Shown: piece after piece, positions 16,741 to 25,053 of the stretch
Position numbering within the stretch: the first letter of the stretch is position 1
Layout of the letters: the number at the start of each line of letters is the position of its first letter
NCBI GenBank assembly: GCA_944383545.1
Contig: CALWPY010000011.1
Location: 1 to 64,000 of the forward strand
Direction: 5' to 3'
DNA length: 64,000 nt
Source: an uncultured Lachnospiraceae bacterium
GTDB lineage: Bacteria; Bacillota; Clostridia; Lachnospirales; Lachnospiraceae
Made by a program: the position numbers and the translations under genes
Notes under the pieces: generated by a model
Told to the model about the DNA's origin: nothing
The model's database searches: none
Seen by the model: only the letters and a program-made list of their open reading frames with translations

Positions 16741-16923
16741 CCACAAAAGAACTCTTTGTTTTCCCTGAGGCGGATACCTTCTAATCGGTCGGAATCGCGA
16801 TTACACGCGAAAGAAGTACAAGATTATGTACCGTTTGCACCGGAGAGGACTTTAAGAATTTGTGATTAGAAAATATCCGTTTCAGGAAAAACAAATCGTC
16901 TCATTCTTCATATTATTTAATTA
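16741..16923 (-). other. Unexplained GC-rich structured leader inside the Tad operon
   Basis: 183 gene-free bases between the DUF5702-like gene and the first TadE-like gene. About 16760-16850 is more GC-rich than its surroundings and can form several small hairpins on the transcribed strand: GTACA/TGTAC near 16816-16831, CGCG/CGCG near 16797-16810, and ACAAAGA/TCTTTTGT near 16742-16758. It does not match the riboswitches or SRP RNA I know. It could be an mRNA element, a dispersed repeat or gene remnant. Confidence 0.45.
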
Positions 16924-18333
16924 TCAATATGCAGCTTCTTTTCTTATTTCAAATAAATTGTCCTGATATGACACACTTATATCTGTCGTAAAGCCTGTTA
17001 TGGCATTTTTAATTCTAAAATCCTCGTATTCCTGTCTGGTATTTAATTCTATAATATCCAACATTCTGTAATAAGCCCCGTCCATATCAAATACCATTAA
17101 AACCATAAGAAATCCTTTATAATCCATACCGTTTTCATCCTCGGGGCATTCATATTCATTAATGTTTCCCAAGCGGTCCAGATGTGTTATCCAATTATCC
17201 GAATTTTTAACATAAGGTATGGTTTTTCCTTCCAACAGCCCCTTCACCTCAACCATCCCCTCTATGTACGCCCAGCATCCGGCTATAAGATACCTTACAA
17301 CCGGCTCAGGTACTGCCGTAAAAACGGAGATTGAAAATGAAATCTTTTTAATTTCATTCATTTTTTCTACATCTGAAATAAGATAAGCATAATTAACCGG
17401 AAGTCTTAAGGCCAGAATTCTATTTACAACAGCTTTATAATTTTCATAATCACTTTCTTTTCCACATATTATATATTCCATTTCCAAATTTAAGTATGAA
17501 TCCATATTTTTATCATCAGTGACACATTTGAATACTTCCTGAGCGTATACTATACCCGCCGCATCATTTACCATACTGTTAATCCATGCTCCGCCCGAAA
17601 TATCTCTTTTCAAGTTCTCATAATCATTAAATTTAATATTTACGTCATTTGACGCAAATATATTGGTATATTCAAATGAAGGCATCTGATATCTTATAAT
17701 TGTATTTTCTGATAGCAAAAGATTTTCAGGTGCAATCAGCATATGGATACCCAGCATGTCATAAACCATAAGCCTGTTTCTGGGGTCTTTTACATCCGAT
17801 TCTTCTGAAGCATTGTCTGCTTCGAAAGCTTCATATTCACTTTCATCCGATACACCGTAAACCACATTGTCCATCTCATCCAAAGTGCCGACATCTACAG
17901 GCCGGTCCTCACCACCCGCGGCACTTACCAGCTCATCAACTGCATATTCTGTCGCAGAGTATTTCAAATAATCCGTAATCTGTCTTTTAAATTCTTCACA
18001 GTCATTATCAAGAATACTTACCGTATCAGAAAGCACTACAGATTCCACTTCATATTCTTCTCCAAGCGTATACTCAAGATTTCCTTCAATTATTTCCTCT
18101 ATCCTGCCTTCTCCATATCCACCGTAATCCTTATCTAAAAGGAGAATATGATAATGTTCAAAAATATAACTGTTATAATCAGCTTTTACACCGGACACGG
18201 CAGAGTCTGATGCCGCTACGGCTTTTGTTTTTGCAGAATAAACCTTTAATCCGTTTAATATGACAGAAAACAGAATCAGAGCCGCCGATGTTATAATGCA
18301 TAAAAATATTGTAATTTTCCCCTCATTATTCAT
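16924..18333 (-). CDS. DUF5702-like Tad pilus-associated protein
   Basis: 469 residues. The N-terminus NNEGKITIFLCIITSAALILFSVILNGLKVYSAK is a TadE/TadG-like leader and membrane helix; the long C-terminal part is acidic and extracytoplasmic. The layout matches the DUF5702 proteins often found in clostridial Tad loci, thought to replace TadG. The ATG at 18333 follows AGGAGGAG closely. It lies 17 bases after the flp pilin gene. Its exact job is unknown; probably a minor pilin or envelope component. Confidence 0.75.
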   Translation of the reverse strand: MNNEGKITIFLCIITSAALILFSVILNGLKVYSAKTKAVAASDSAVSGVKADYNSYIFEHYHILLLDKDYGGYGEGRIEEIIEGNLEYTLGEEYEVESVVLSDTVSILDNDCEEFKRQITDYLKYSATEYAVDELVSAAGGEDRPVDVGTLDEMDNVVYGVSDESEYEAFEADNASEESDVKDPRNRLMVYDMLGIHMLIAPENLLLSENTIIRYQMPSFEYTNIFASNDVNIKFNDYENLKRDISGGAWINSMVNDAAGIVYAQEVFKCVTDDKNMDSYLNLEMEYIICGKESDYENYKAVVNRILALRLPVNYAYLISDVEKMNEIKKISFSISVFTAVPEPVVRYLIAGCWAYIEGMVEVKGLLEGKTIPYVKNSDNWITHLDRLGNINEYECPEDENGMDYKGFLMVLMVFDMDGAYYRMLDIIELNTRQEYEDFRIKNAITGFTTDISVSYQDNLFEIRKEAAY

Positions 18334-18350
18334 ATTCTCCTCCTGATTAA

Positions 18351-18521
18351 TTAATATATTTTCCTGGCATCACGACTTATAGAATTCCATATATTTTCCG
18401 CAAGACCTGTAATCTGCTCCTGAAATATTAAGGCCAGTGCTATTAATACCACCAATATAAGTATAACCTCTATAACTCCAACACCCCTGTTGTCATTCTT
18501 TATTCCTGTAAATTTCTTCAT
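18351..18521 (-). CDS. flp: Flp-type major pilin (Flp1-like)
   Basis: A 56-residue protein: basic leader with NDNRGVGVIEVILILVVLIALALIF, i.e. the cleavage Gly, the +5 Glu and a long hydrophobic helix, then a short polar tail. This is the size and build of Flp1-like type IVb pilins of Gram-positive Tad systems. It has GGAGGGAG upstream of the ATG (18519-18521) and ends TAA at 18351. It lies between tadC (16 bases) and the DUF5702-like gene (17 bases). It is presumably cleaved by a TadV-type prepilin peptidase, which is not encoded in this window. Confidence 0.87.
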   Translation of the reverse strand: MKKFTGIKNDNRGVGVIEVILILVVLIALALIFQEQITGLAENIWNSISRDARKIY

Positions 18522-18537
18522 GCATCTCCCTCCTCAC

Positions 18538-19986
18538 CTAGATTTTCCCTACGAATTGAGAAATTGCAGGGAACATTATTATCGCCATAACTACAACCAT
18601 TAAAAGCATCATTGGCAAAAGAAGTTTGCCCGAGGCTTCTTCGCCTTTTTTTCTTGCAAAATCCTTTTTCTTTAAAACCGCATTAAGTTCCTCCTGTTCC
18701 AAAAGCTCAAGCAGGTTTGAATTACCCCGATTCACGTTTTGCCCGATAAGAGACATAAGCTTCATATAAGAAGGAAGTCCAATTCTATTTCCACACTTTG
18801 CATATGCTTTATCCTCTGCTACTCCCGAATCGATTTCATTCAACAAAATTCTGATTTCATCATTCAGTATATTTTGATTTTTTTCGCCGCCCTCCTTACA
18901 GGTTTCATTTACTATTTTTCTTAATGCTCCCCGCATAGTTTCACCCGCTCCCAGAAGCAGAACAATTCTGTTAATAAATTCAAAATATTGGAGTTCCAGG
19001 ATATCATCTCTCTTTTTCCCTTCATTCATAAGATTTTCTACCCGTACTGCAGATAACACCACTGCAAGAATTACAAACAGAATAAACACTTTGCATATTT
19101 TATCGTTTACAGTCTCTGTTTTCAGCTCTATTTCTGCTCCGCTTATATCGGAAGGAATCAAAAAACTTTCCTTAGTTCTTTCCTTTTCCTCGATGTTCTC
19201 CAATTCTTTCTTTGCTTTTTCAATACCGCTCATTTCATAATCAGATTTCAGCACTCTGACCGTCCATGTTCTTTCCACAACATAATCTTCAAAAGAAACA
19301 CATGCACCTATATTTACAAGACAGTCTTCTTCCGAATCCCTTTTAACAATCCCGTCCGCTGTTATTATTTGGCTGTTATCTGTCTTCCACGTTATCTCCA
19401 GAGTTCCGTCTTCATTGGTATCAGGGAAATACAAATTACTTTTTATATTATCCATATCAGGGTTTTCTGCCGTAATAGCCTTTTCCAGATATTCAAAGGT
19501 TTTTTCTGCCGCAGCTAAAAACTCTTCATATGTATACTCCCTGGGCTCTACTTCATACAGAAATACCTCCGAGGCACCTTCCTCCCTGATAAGTATCTCA
19601 TATGAAATTTCTTTTCCTCCGTATCCGTCTCTTAATACATCATTTTTTTTAGCCGTATTGCCATTTAATAAAAGAGTAATCCCCACAGAAAATACATTTA
19701 TAACAAATAACAGCATTATAAATTCAGCCAAAAGTTTAATCAGAAATAAATTTGCAATTTCTTCCTGTTTCTTTTGGGACACGGCATGAATCTTTCTCAT
19801 TGCCGTTTTTACCCTGTCTCCTGCATTTTTTAAAAATTTCTTTTTCAAAAGGAATTCTGCCTGCGGATAAAACATTTTTGCCCAATTATTTTTTATTTTT
19901 AAAGTTTTGTACTTACTGTAATTTTCTCTGCTGATTATTGCCAGCATCATAAAGCCCAGAATCAAGGCAATATTTATATATATCAT
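18538..19986 (-). CDS. tadC: TadC-like type II secretion F-domain protein with an extracytoplasmic insertion
   Basis: 482 residues, much longer than usual TadC (~300). Helix 1 at 1-18, a cytoplasmic stretch, helix 2 (~83-110), then about 170 residues predicted outside the membrane containing a segment like the bacterial atypical Ig-like fold (EITWKTDNSQIITADGIVKRDS...RTWTVRVL), helix 3 (~300-320), a T2SSF domain (~335-450) and a final helix (LLLPMMLLMVVVMAIIMFP). It forms the inner-membrane platform of the Tad pilus with TadB. The ATG immediately follows the tadB stop (no gap). The insertion could contact the cell wall or assembling pilus; inference. Confidence 0.83.
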   Translation of the reverse strand: MIYINIALILGFMMLAIISRENYSKYKTLKIKNNWAKMFYPQAEFLLKKKFLKNAGDRVKTAMRKIHAVSQKKQEEIANLFLIKLLAEFIMLLFVINVFSVGITLLLNGNTAKKNDVLRDGYGGKEISYEILIREEGASEVFLYEVEPREYTYEEFLAAAEKTFEYLEKAITAENPDMDNIKSNLYFPDTNEDGTLEITWKTDNSQIITADGIVKRDSEEDCLVNIGACVSFEDYVVERTWTVRVLKSDYEMSGIEKAKKELENIEEKERTKESFLIPSDISGAEIELKTETVNDKICKVFILFVILAVVLSAVRVENLMNEGKKRDDILELQYFEFINRIVLLLGAGETMRGALRKIVNETCKEGGEKNQNILNDEIRILLNEIDSGVAEDKAYAKCGNRIGLPSYMKLMSLIGQNVNRGNSNLLELLEQEELNAVLKKKDFARKKGEEASGKLLLPMMLLMVVVMAIIMFPAISQFVGKI

Positions 19987-20724
19987 TCACACCTCAATAT
20001 CCACAATCTTAGTTCCTAAATAATATGACCCGCATATAACAGCGAGACATATTGTCATAAATACTGTTCCAAAAACATTACCGTATAAAGAAACCATATA
20101 TCCCGGATTTACAAGTTTCAGATAAGCTAAAATCAAAACGGGCATTACTGTCATAATTTTCTGTTCGCGTTTTTTTGCGGCAGTTATTACACTTATTTCC
20201 CTTTTGGTATCAATTTTCATAGATATATTTGATACCGTTTTTCTGATAATCCTGATAAGATTTCCACCTGTTTTTCCGGCAGTCGATACTACCGCGGCGA
20301 AATCCTTTATCTCCCTTATCCCGCTTCTTTCTCCAAAATCACAAAAAAGATTTTCTATGGGAACATTTACGCTTAATTTCACTGTCATTAATTTCAATTC
20401 GTTTTCTATCATGCTCCCTTCCGGATACAAAAGCTTAATATCCGAAAGTGCCGCATAAATCGACTTTTCCAATGAAGCACCTGTAGAAAGCGCACTGTCT
20501 ATCGATATTATCATATCCTTAAATTCTTCCACGAGCTTATCTTTTATCCTCTTTTTACGCTCTTTCTTATCCAGATTCAGTTGAAAAACTGCTATGGGTA
20601 TTCCAATCACTGCTCCCATTATTGAATCATAAAAAAGCATACTCACTGTCGCGATAAGTACAAAAAGCTTCACTGCCTCTATAATAATTTCACGGACCTT
20701 GGGCTTCAGCTTTTTATACTGCAT
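19987..20724 (-). CDS. tadB: TadB-like pilus platform protein
   Basis: 245 residues: two N-terminal membrane segments (IIEAVKLFVLIATVSMLFYDSIMGAVIGIPIAVFQL), a T2SSF cytoplasmic domain (FKDMIISIDSALSTGASLEKSIYAALSDI...VSTAGKTGGNLIRIIRKT) and two C-terminal helices. TadB and TadC make the inner-membrane core that the TadA ATPase drives. It overlaps the end of tadA by 19 bases and abuts tadC. Confidence 0.87.
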   Translation of the reverse strand: MQYKKLKPKVREIIIEAVKLFVLIATVSMLFYDSIMGAVIGIPIAVFQLNLDKKERKKRIKDKLVEEFKDMIISIDSALSTGASLEKSIYAALSDIKLLYPEGSMIENELKLMTVKLSVNVPIENLFCDFGERSGIREIKDFAAVVSTAGKTGGNLIRIIRKTVSNISMKIDTKREISVITAAKKREQKIMTVMPVLILAYLKLVNPGYMVSLYGNVFGTVFMTICLAVICGSYYLGTKIVDIEV

Positions 20725-21968
20725 AAATCGCTCTCCCTGTATATGCCAAGAAGCCCTGCAGAAGCAAGCTTTGATGTATCAGCAAGCTCATTATACTTTA
20801 CAAGTTCTCCCTTTACTTTGCTTCCATAAGGAGCAGTCTCTTCAAATTTATATAACGTATTCAAATTAATTTCTCCGTTTGTCATCCCCATTACCTCACT
20901 TATCTCAATAACCTTTCTTGTCTTATCCCTCATTCTCCCCAAATGAATAATAATATCAAGTGCCGATGATATCTGGCGTCTTACAGCCTCTATCGGAATC
21001 TCCATTCCCATAAGCACCATGGTTTCCAGTCTGAAAAGCATATCCCTCGCCGAATTTGCATGTCCCGTTGAAATACTTCCCGAATGTCCCGTGTTCATTG
21101 CCGAAAGCATATCTATAGCGGCATCATCCCTTACCTCTCCCACGATAATTCTGTCCGGGCGCATCCTAAGACTCGTTTTTATTAAATCCCTTATGGTTAT
21201 TCTGTTTTTCCCCTCTACATTTGCATTCCTTGTCTCAAGCCTTATAAGATTTGAAATACCGTTTATCTGAAGTTCAGCCGAATCCTCAATGGTAATAAGA
21301 CGTTCAGTTTTAGGAATGTATTCCGAAAGCGCATTTAAAAAAGTTGTCTTACCTGCACCTGTACCACCTGAAATAAAAATGTTATATCCGGCTCTCACAA
21401 GAAGATTCAAAAAAAATGATATATCGGGAGTCAGTGCCCCAAGATTTTCAAGCTGTTTCATGTCCATAATCCTTTTGGGGAACTTTCTTATTGTTACCGC
21501 CGGGCCGTCAAGAGAGACCGGGTTTAGCACTATATTTACTCTTGAGCCGTCTGAGAGTGAAGCATCTACAATGGGCTCCGATTCATTTACCCTCCTGTTG
21601 CATCCTGCCGTTATCTGTTGAATCACGGAAAACAGTCTTTCTTCATTTTCAAAACTTTTACCGTATTTGGTTATAATCCCGTTTTCTTCAATATAAATAT
21701 CTCTGTAACCGTTTATCATTATTTCAGAAATATTATCATCATCTATAAGCTCTGATATTACATCAAATCTTCTTATGGAATTAAAAATATCCTGCTTTAG
21801 GCTTACTTTTTCCTTAAGAGGAATATAATTTTTCCCGTCATATTGCATAATACATTTATCTATGGCTTTCTTTACTTCCGAATCCTCAACCTCACCATAC
21901 ATATCGAGCTCGGCCAGCACTGAGTTAATTAAAGTTTCCCGCAAACTGTAGTCACTTTCCGGCAACAT
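20706..21968 (-). CDS. tadA: TadA/CpaF-family pilus assembly ATPase
   Basis: 420 residues. Walker A FISGGTGAGKTTFLNAL near residues 200-210, the Asp box (TIEDSAEL), Walker B (MRPDRIIVGEVRDDAAIDML) and a His box (NTGHSGSISTGHANS) are all intact, with the CpaF-type N-terminal domain ahead. It powers assembly of the Flp pilus from the cytoplasmic side. It overlaps tadZ by 17 bases upstream and tadB by 19 downstream. Confidence 0.95.
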   Translation of the reverse strand: MLPESDYSLRETLINSVLAELDMYGEVEDSEVKKAIDKCIMQYDGKNYIPLKEKVSLKQDIFNSIRRFDVISELIDDDNISEIMINGYRDIYIEENGIITKYGKSFENEERLFSVIQQITAGCNRRVNESEPIVDASLSDGSRVNIVLNPVSLDGPAVTIRKFPKRIMDMKQLENLGALTPDISFFLNLLVRAGYNIFISGGTGAGKTTFLNALSEYIPKTERLITIEDSAELQINGISNLIRLETRNANVEGKNRITIRDLIKTSLRMRPDRIIVGEVRDDAAIDMLSAMNTGHSGSISTGHANSARDMLFRLETMVLMGMEIPIEAVRRQISSALDIIIHLGRMRDKTRKVIEISEVMGMTNGEINLNTLYKFEETAPYGSKVKGELVKYNELADTSKLASAGLLGIYRESDLCSIKS

Positions 21969-22941
21969 TTACCACCGTCCTAATCATTTCTGTTTCTTTA
22001 TAAGTAACATTCGGTACTTCAACGCTTATTATTCTGCTCATAATAAATCTTAAGTCCATATCTTTGAGCAGTTTATAAAACGCCTTAACTTTTACTTCCG
22101 ATTTTATGTCCCTCATAACCGGCATATAAACAGCATTAAATAATTCCAGTATTCTATAATCGCACAGCACGCCTCCTCCTATATCGAATACTATTGTCGA
22201 GAATCTTCCTGACGCCACAAGCAAATCTATAAACCACTTCATGTCATCCCTGTTTAAGTCTTTGAAATCACAAAAAGGTCCTATAGAATTTAACATATAC
22301 AGATTCCCTTCCCTTATCACCGAATCTGATATAACGCTCATCATGTCAGGAATTCTCTCTTTAATATGGTACAAAATATTTACCATACCATACTCCTCAC
22401 CTGAATACTCTTCCATTCCTATATATAAACCGCCTCTCACCTCATCATTTGCAGCTAAAGCCTTTGCAAATTCTGTTTTTCCACTTCTCCCGACAGGTGA
22501 AAATACACATATGCACTCAGCGCCCTTTCTTGGAGACATATCATTTTTAAGTAAAATTTCTTTAATATTCAGAAAAATATCTTCCATGCTCATAAACTTA
22601 AAAATGCTTTTCCCTTTTTTTGAAACACCTTCTTCCATATCTGTTGTGAGATGTATATACCTGACACCGAATAAATACACCTCACCTTTACCGCCGACTG
22701 GAGGGAGGGGGTCGCCCGCAATACCGCATTGCGATTTTATTTCGTGGAGTTCTTTGCTGTCCACAGAATATCCGGACAATATCAGGTCCAATTCATTATT
22801 CTTAAGATAATCATTGACAGCCCTGATACTGGTAAAGGCAACTGCACTAATTACGGGATTTTTTCTTGAATTAATATATTCCATAAACTTTACCGTATAT
22901 ACTGCATCGCTGTCACATATCCCTATCCTGTATTTTTTCAA
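21952..22941 (-). CDS. tadZ: TadZ/CpaE-like protein (receiver-like plus degenerate MinD-type ATPase)
   Basis: 329 residues. The N-terminal ~120 residues look like an atypical receiver domain (YRIGICDSDAVYTVKFMEYI). The rest is a SIMIBI-type fold with a degenerate Walker A (SPVGRSGKTEFAKAL, ~153-167). TadZ/CpaE proteins position the pilus machine at the cell pole. First gene of the Tad operon. Start is TTG at 22941 with AAAGGAGG six bases upstream. Residues ~65-84 are encoded by a GC-rich repeat element (22691-22750) shared with the GtrA-YfhO gene. Confidence 0.77.
   Translation of the reverse strand: MKKYRIGICDSDAVYTVKFMEYINSRKNPVISAVAFTSIRAVNDYLKNNELDLILSGYSVDSKELHEIKSQCGIAGDPLPPVGGKGEVYLFGVRYIHLTTDMEEGVSKKGKSIFKFMSMEDIFLNIKEILLKNDMSPRKGAECICVFSPVGRSGKTEFAKALAANDEVRGGLYIGMEEYSGEEYGMVNILYHIKERIPDMMSVISDSVIREGNLYMLNSIGPFCDFKDLNRDDMKWFIDLLVASGRFSTIVFDIGGGVLCDYRILELFNAVYMPVMRDIKSEVKVKAFYKLLKDMDLRFIMSRIISVEVPNVTYKETEMIRTVVNVAGK
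22691..22750. repeat. Nested-hairpin repeat element inside tadZ
   Basis: Begins CCGCCGACTGGAGGGAGGGG, nearly the same as 27045-27064 in the GtrA-YfhO gene (CCGCCGACCGAAGGGAGGGG), and continues in parallel into GCGATTTT. It contains a six-base-pair hairpin CGCAAT/ATTGCG (22717-22733). The element is read through in frame by tadZ; the shared core is in a different reading frame from the YfhO copy. Confidence 0.7.
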
Positions 22942-23030
22942 TTTTAACCTCCTTTCGTTTAATCTTTCAGATGAGTGTAGGTAAACTTTAACATTATTTT
23001 TGTGTAATGTAAAGTATTATTTTAATATGT

Positions 23031-23046
23031 TTTGTTGCGCAACAAA
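23031..23046. promoter_or_regulatory. Perfect 16-base palindrome upstream of the Tad operon
   Basis: TTTGTTGCGCAACAAA, perfectly self-complementary, about 90 bases upstream of the tadZ start. Its length and position suit a dimeric regulator's operator. It lacks the usual TTAA...TTAA half-sites of Rex. No regulator can be assigned. Confidence 0.4.
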
Positions 23047-23124
23047 TCGTTTCTTTTTTATATATTTTTCCGCAAAATCTTAGTGCAAAACCAACAGATT
23101 ATTAGTAAAACATATAGCAGAACA

Positions 23125-23153
23125 TAAAAAATGCGCACCATTTTGGTGCGCAT
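23125..23153 (-). terminator. Terminator of the hybrid histidine kinase gene
   Basis: ATGCGCACCA (23131-23140) pairs with TGGTGCGCAT (23144-23153) around a three-base loop; on the minus strand a run of six T follows. It lies just past the histidine kinase stop at 23185. Confidence 0.9.
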
Positions 23154-23184
23154 TAAAATCATGCATTTTTTTGCGGGAGATATT

Positions 23185-24945
23185 TTAATTTTCTTTCTTA
23201 TCTATGTACTTATTCAGTGTATCTACAACAGTATTCAGATTATAAGGTTTGGCAATATAATCGTCGAGCTTATTTTCAAGTATACGCTCTTTGTCTCCAA
23301 ACATCGCCCTTGCAGTAACAGCAATTATAGGAAGACGTTTTCTGTGCTCTTTCTGCTCAATTTCCCTTATTTCCTGAGTAGCAGCTATACCGTCCATTAC
23401 AGGCATCTGCACATCAAACAGTGCAGCATCATATTTTTTCTGCTTAAAGAGCTCAATAGCCTTTTCTCCGTTTTCAGCTATGTCATAAGAAAATCCTGCC
23501 ATACCCAGAAGCTTTCCTATTACCTGCTGATTTACAGGCTCATCCTCTGCGACAAGAATTCTTGCATTCTTACCGTTAGCATTAATTGAAAATAAAGCAG
23601 CTGATTCTTCCTTCTTTTCATCTTTATTTTCAACCTCTGCTGCCTTAACCACCTTAAGCGGTATTTCTGCAATAAATGTAGAGCCTACGCCCTCTTTACT
23701 CTGTACGGAAATATTACCATTCATAAGCTCGACAATCTGCTTTGTAATTACAAGTCCGAGGCCTGAGCCGCCGTATTTTCTTGTATCCGAAGAATCCACC
23801 TGAGAGAATCTTATGAAGAGTTTTCCCATGTTTGCCTCGGAAATACCTATACCTGAATCGGCAACTGCAATCCTTATCTTAATCTGCTCATTTGCATCAT
23901 CCATAGCTGCAATTTTAACTCTTACACCGCCCTCGGAAGTAAATTTAATTGCATTTGAAAGCAGACAGTTAAGCACCTGCTGTATTCTCTGTCCGTCACC
24001 TTTAACAAGCTTCGGTATATTGTTTCCAAATGACACATCAAGAGAAAGTCCTTTATTGGTTGCCGCAGGTACCTGTGCGGCAACAGTCTCTTCAATAGCT
24101 GCCTTTACATCAAAAATTTCTTCTTTTATCTTATATTTACCTGCTTCAAGTTTACTGATATCCAAAATATCATTGATAAGTCTTAAAAGTGTATCAGCAC
24201 AATTTTTTGCCGTAACAAGATTGTCTCTATAATCCGCCTGCAGATCATCTGCCATAAGGGTAAGCTGAAGCATTCCTAAAATTCCATTGATAGGGGTTCT
24301 TATTTCATGGCTCATGTTGGCAAGGAATTCAGCCTGTGTCTTATAAGCAGCATTTGCATCTTCAATAGCTTTTGAAAGTTTTGTCTCGGTTTCCTTCTGC
24401 TCAGTCACATCAATAACAACCATGTTTACATAATCTGATTCAGATTTATACATTACGGTATTGAAAACTTTTCCGAGCTTCTCCATCGTAATTTCCACAT
24501 CCATCAGGTCGCCCTTTTTGGTACCTGAATTATTGTATGCATTAAACCATGCATTGATATCCTGAAGCACCTCTATTTTGCTGTCCCCCAAAATCCTGTC
24601 CTGATAATCCTGAGGATCAAGATTAAAATAGTTTCCAAACTTTTCGTTTGCATCTACCATAGTGTAGCCTATAACATTTCCGGCTGTATCACTTATAACC
24701 TTTGCCTGTGCAAATCCAATGGGAAGATTCATAAACAGCTTTCTGTATTTGTCATTTATTGAGGATTTATTATCCTCACCGCAAAGTGCAAATATAACAA
24801 AAGCAATATAAGCCACCTGCAGAATCAACATTATAACACCCACAACCGTGCTTCCCGCAATTATGCCTATAATCCCGAGAACTGCCTCGACAGCGGCAGA
24901 TATTATAAGTATATTCCGCCATCCCAACTCTTTAAATTTTTCCAT
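23185..24945 (-). CDS. Membrane hybrid sensor histidine kinase
   Basis: 586 residues. Two N-terminal membrane helices (~10-65), a PAS-like domain (~75-190), HisKA with FLANMSHEIRTPINGILGM near residue 212, HATPase (NAIKFTSEGG, DSGIGISE, KYGGSGLGL), and a C-terminal receiver (~465-586) with phospho-acceptor Asp in FDVQMPVMDG and the Lys of IAKPYN. No separate response regulator or output gene is adjacent, so the signal probably passes through the receiver to an unlinked partner. I prefer the ATG at 24945 (AGGGGTG just upstream) over the GTG at 24963, which lacks a ribosome site. Confidence 0.93.
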   Translation of the reverse strand: MEKFKELGWRNILIISAAVEAVLGIIGIIAGSTVVGVIMLILQVAYIAFVIFALCGEDNKSSINDKYRKLFMNLPIGFAQAKVISDTAGNVIGYTMVDANEKFGNYFNLDPQDYQDRILGDSKIEVLQDINAWFNAYNNSGTKKGDLMDVEITMEKLGKVFNTVMYKSESDYVNMVVIDVTEQKETETKLSKAIEDANAAYKTQAEFLANMSHEIRTPINGILGMLQLTLMADDLQADYRDNLVTAKNCADTLLRLINDILDISKLEAGKYKIKEEIFDVKAAIEETVAAQVPAATNKGLSLDVSFGNNIPKLVKGDGQRIQQVLNCLLSNAIKFTSEGGVRVKIAAMDDANEQIKIRIAVADSGIGISEANMGKLFIRFSQVDSSDTRKYGGSGLGLVITKQIVELMNGNISVQSKEGVGSTFIAEIPLKVVKAAEVENKDEKKEESAALFSINANGKNARILVAEDEPVNQQVIGKLLGMAGFSYDIAENGEKAIELFKQKKYDAALFDVQMPVMDGIAATQEIREIEQKEHRKRLPIIAVTARAMFGDKERILENKLDDYIAKPYNLNTVVDTLNKYIDKKEN

Positions 24946-25024
24946 AAGTACACCCCTATTCACATAAAATGTCTTGTTAACAATCGCTGTATAAATAATA
25001 TCAGCTTTTTTCTCTAATACATCA

Positions 25025-25053
25025 TTTTACTATAATAATTATTTTCGGTCAAT
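25025..25053 (-). promoter_or_regulatory. Putative promoter of the hybrid histidine kinase
   Basis: On the minus strand TTGACC (25048-25053), 17 bases, TAAAAT (25025-25030). It overlaps the 3' end of the GtrA-YfhO gene. Confidence 0.4.

Noticed and set aside
16741-16923. Cyclic-di-GMP riboswitch, SRP RNA or small CDS
   Set aside because: The conserved cores of those RNAs are not present, and no start-to-stop frame with a ribosome site fits.
23031-23046. Rex binding site
   Set aside because: Rex sites need TTGTGAA/TTGTTAA half-sites with a short spacer; this palindrome has a GCGC centre and no spacer.
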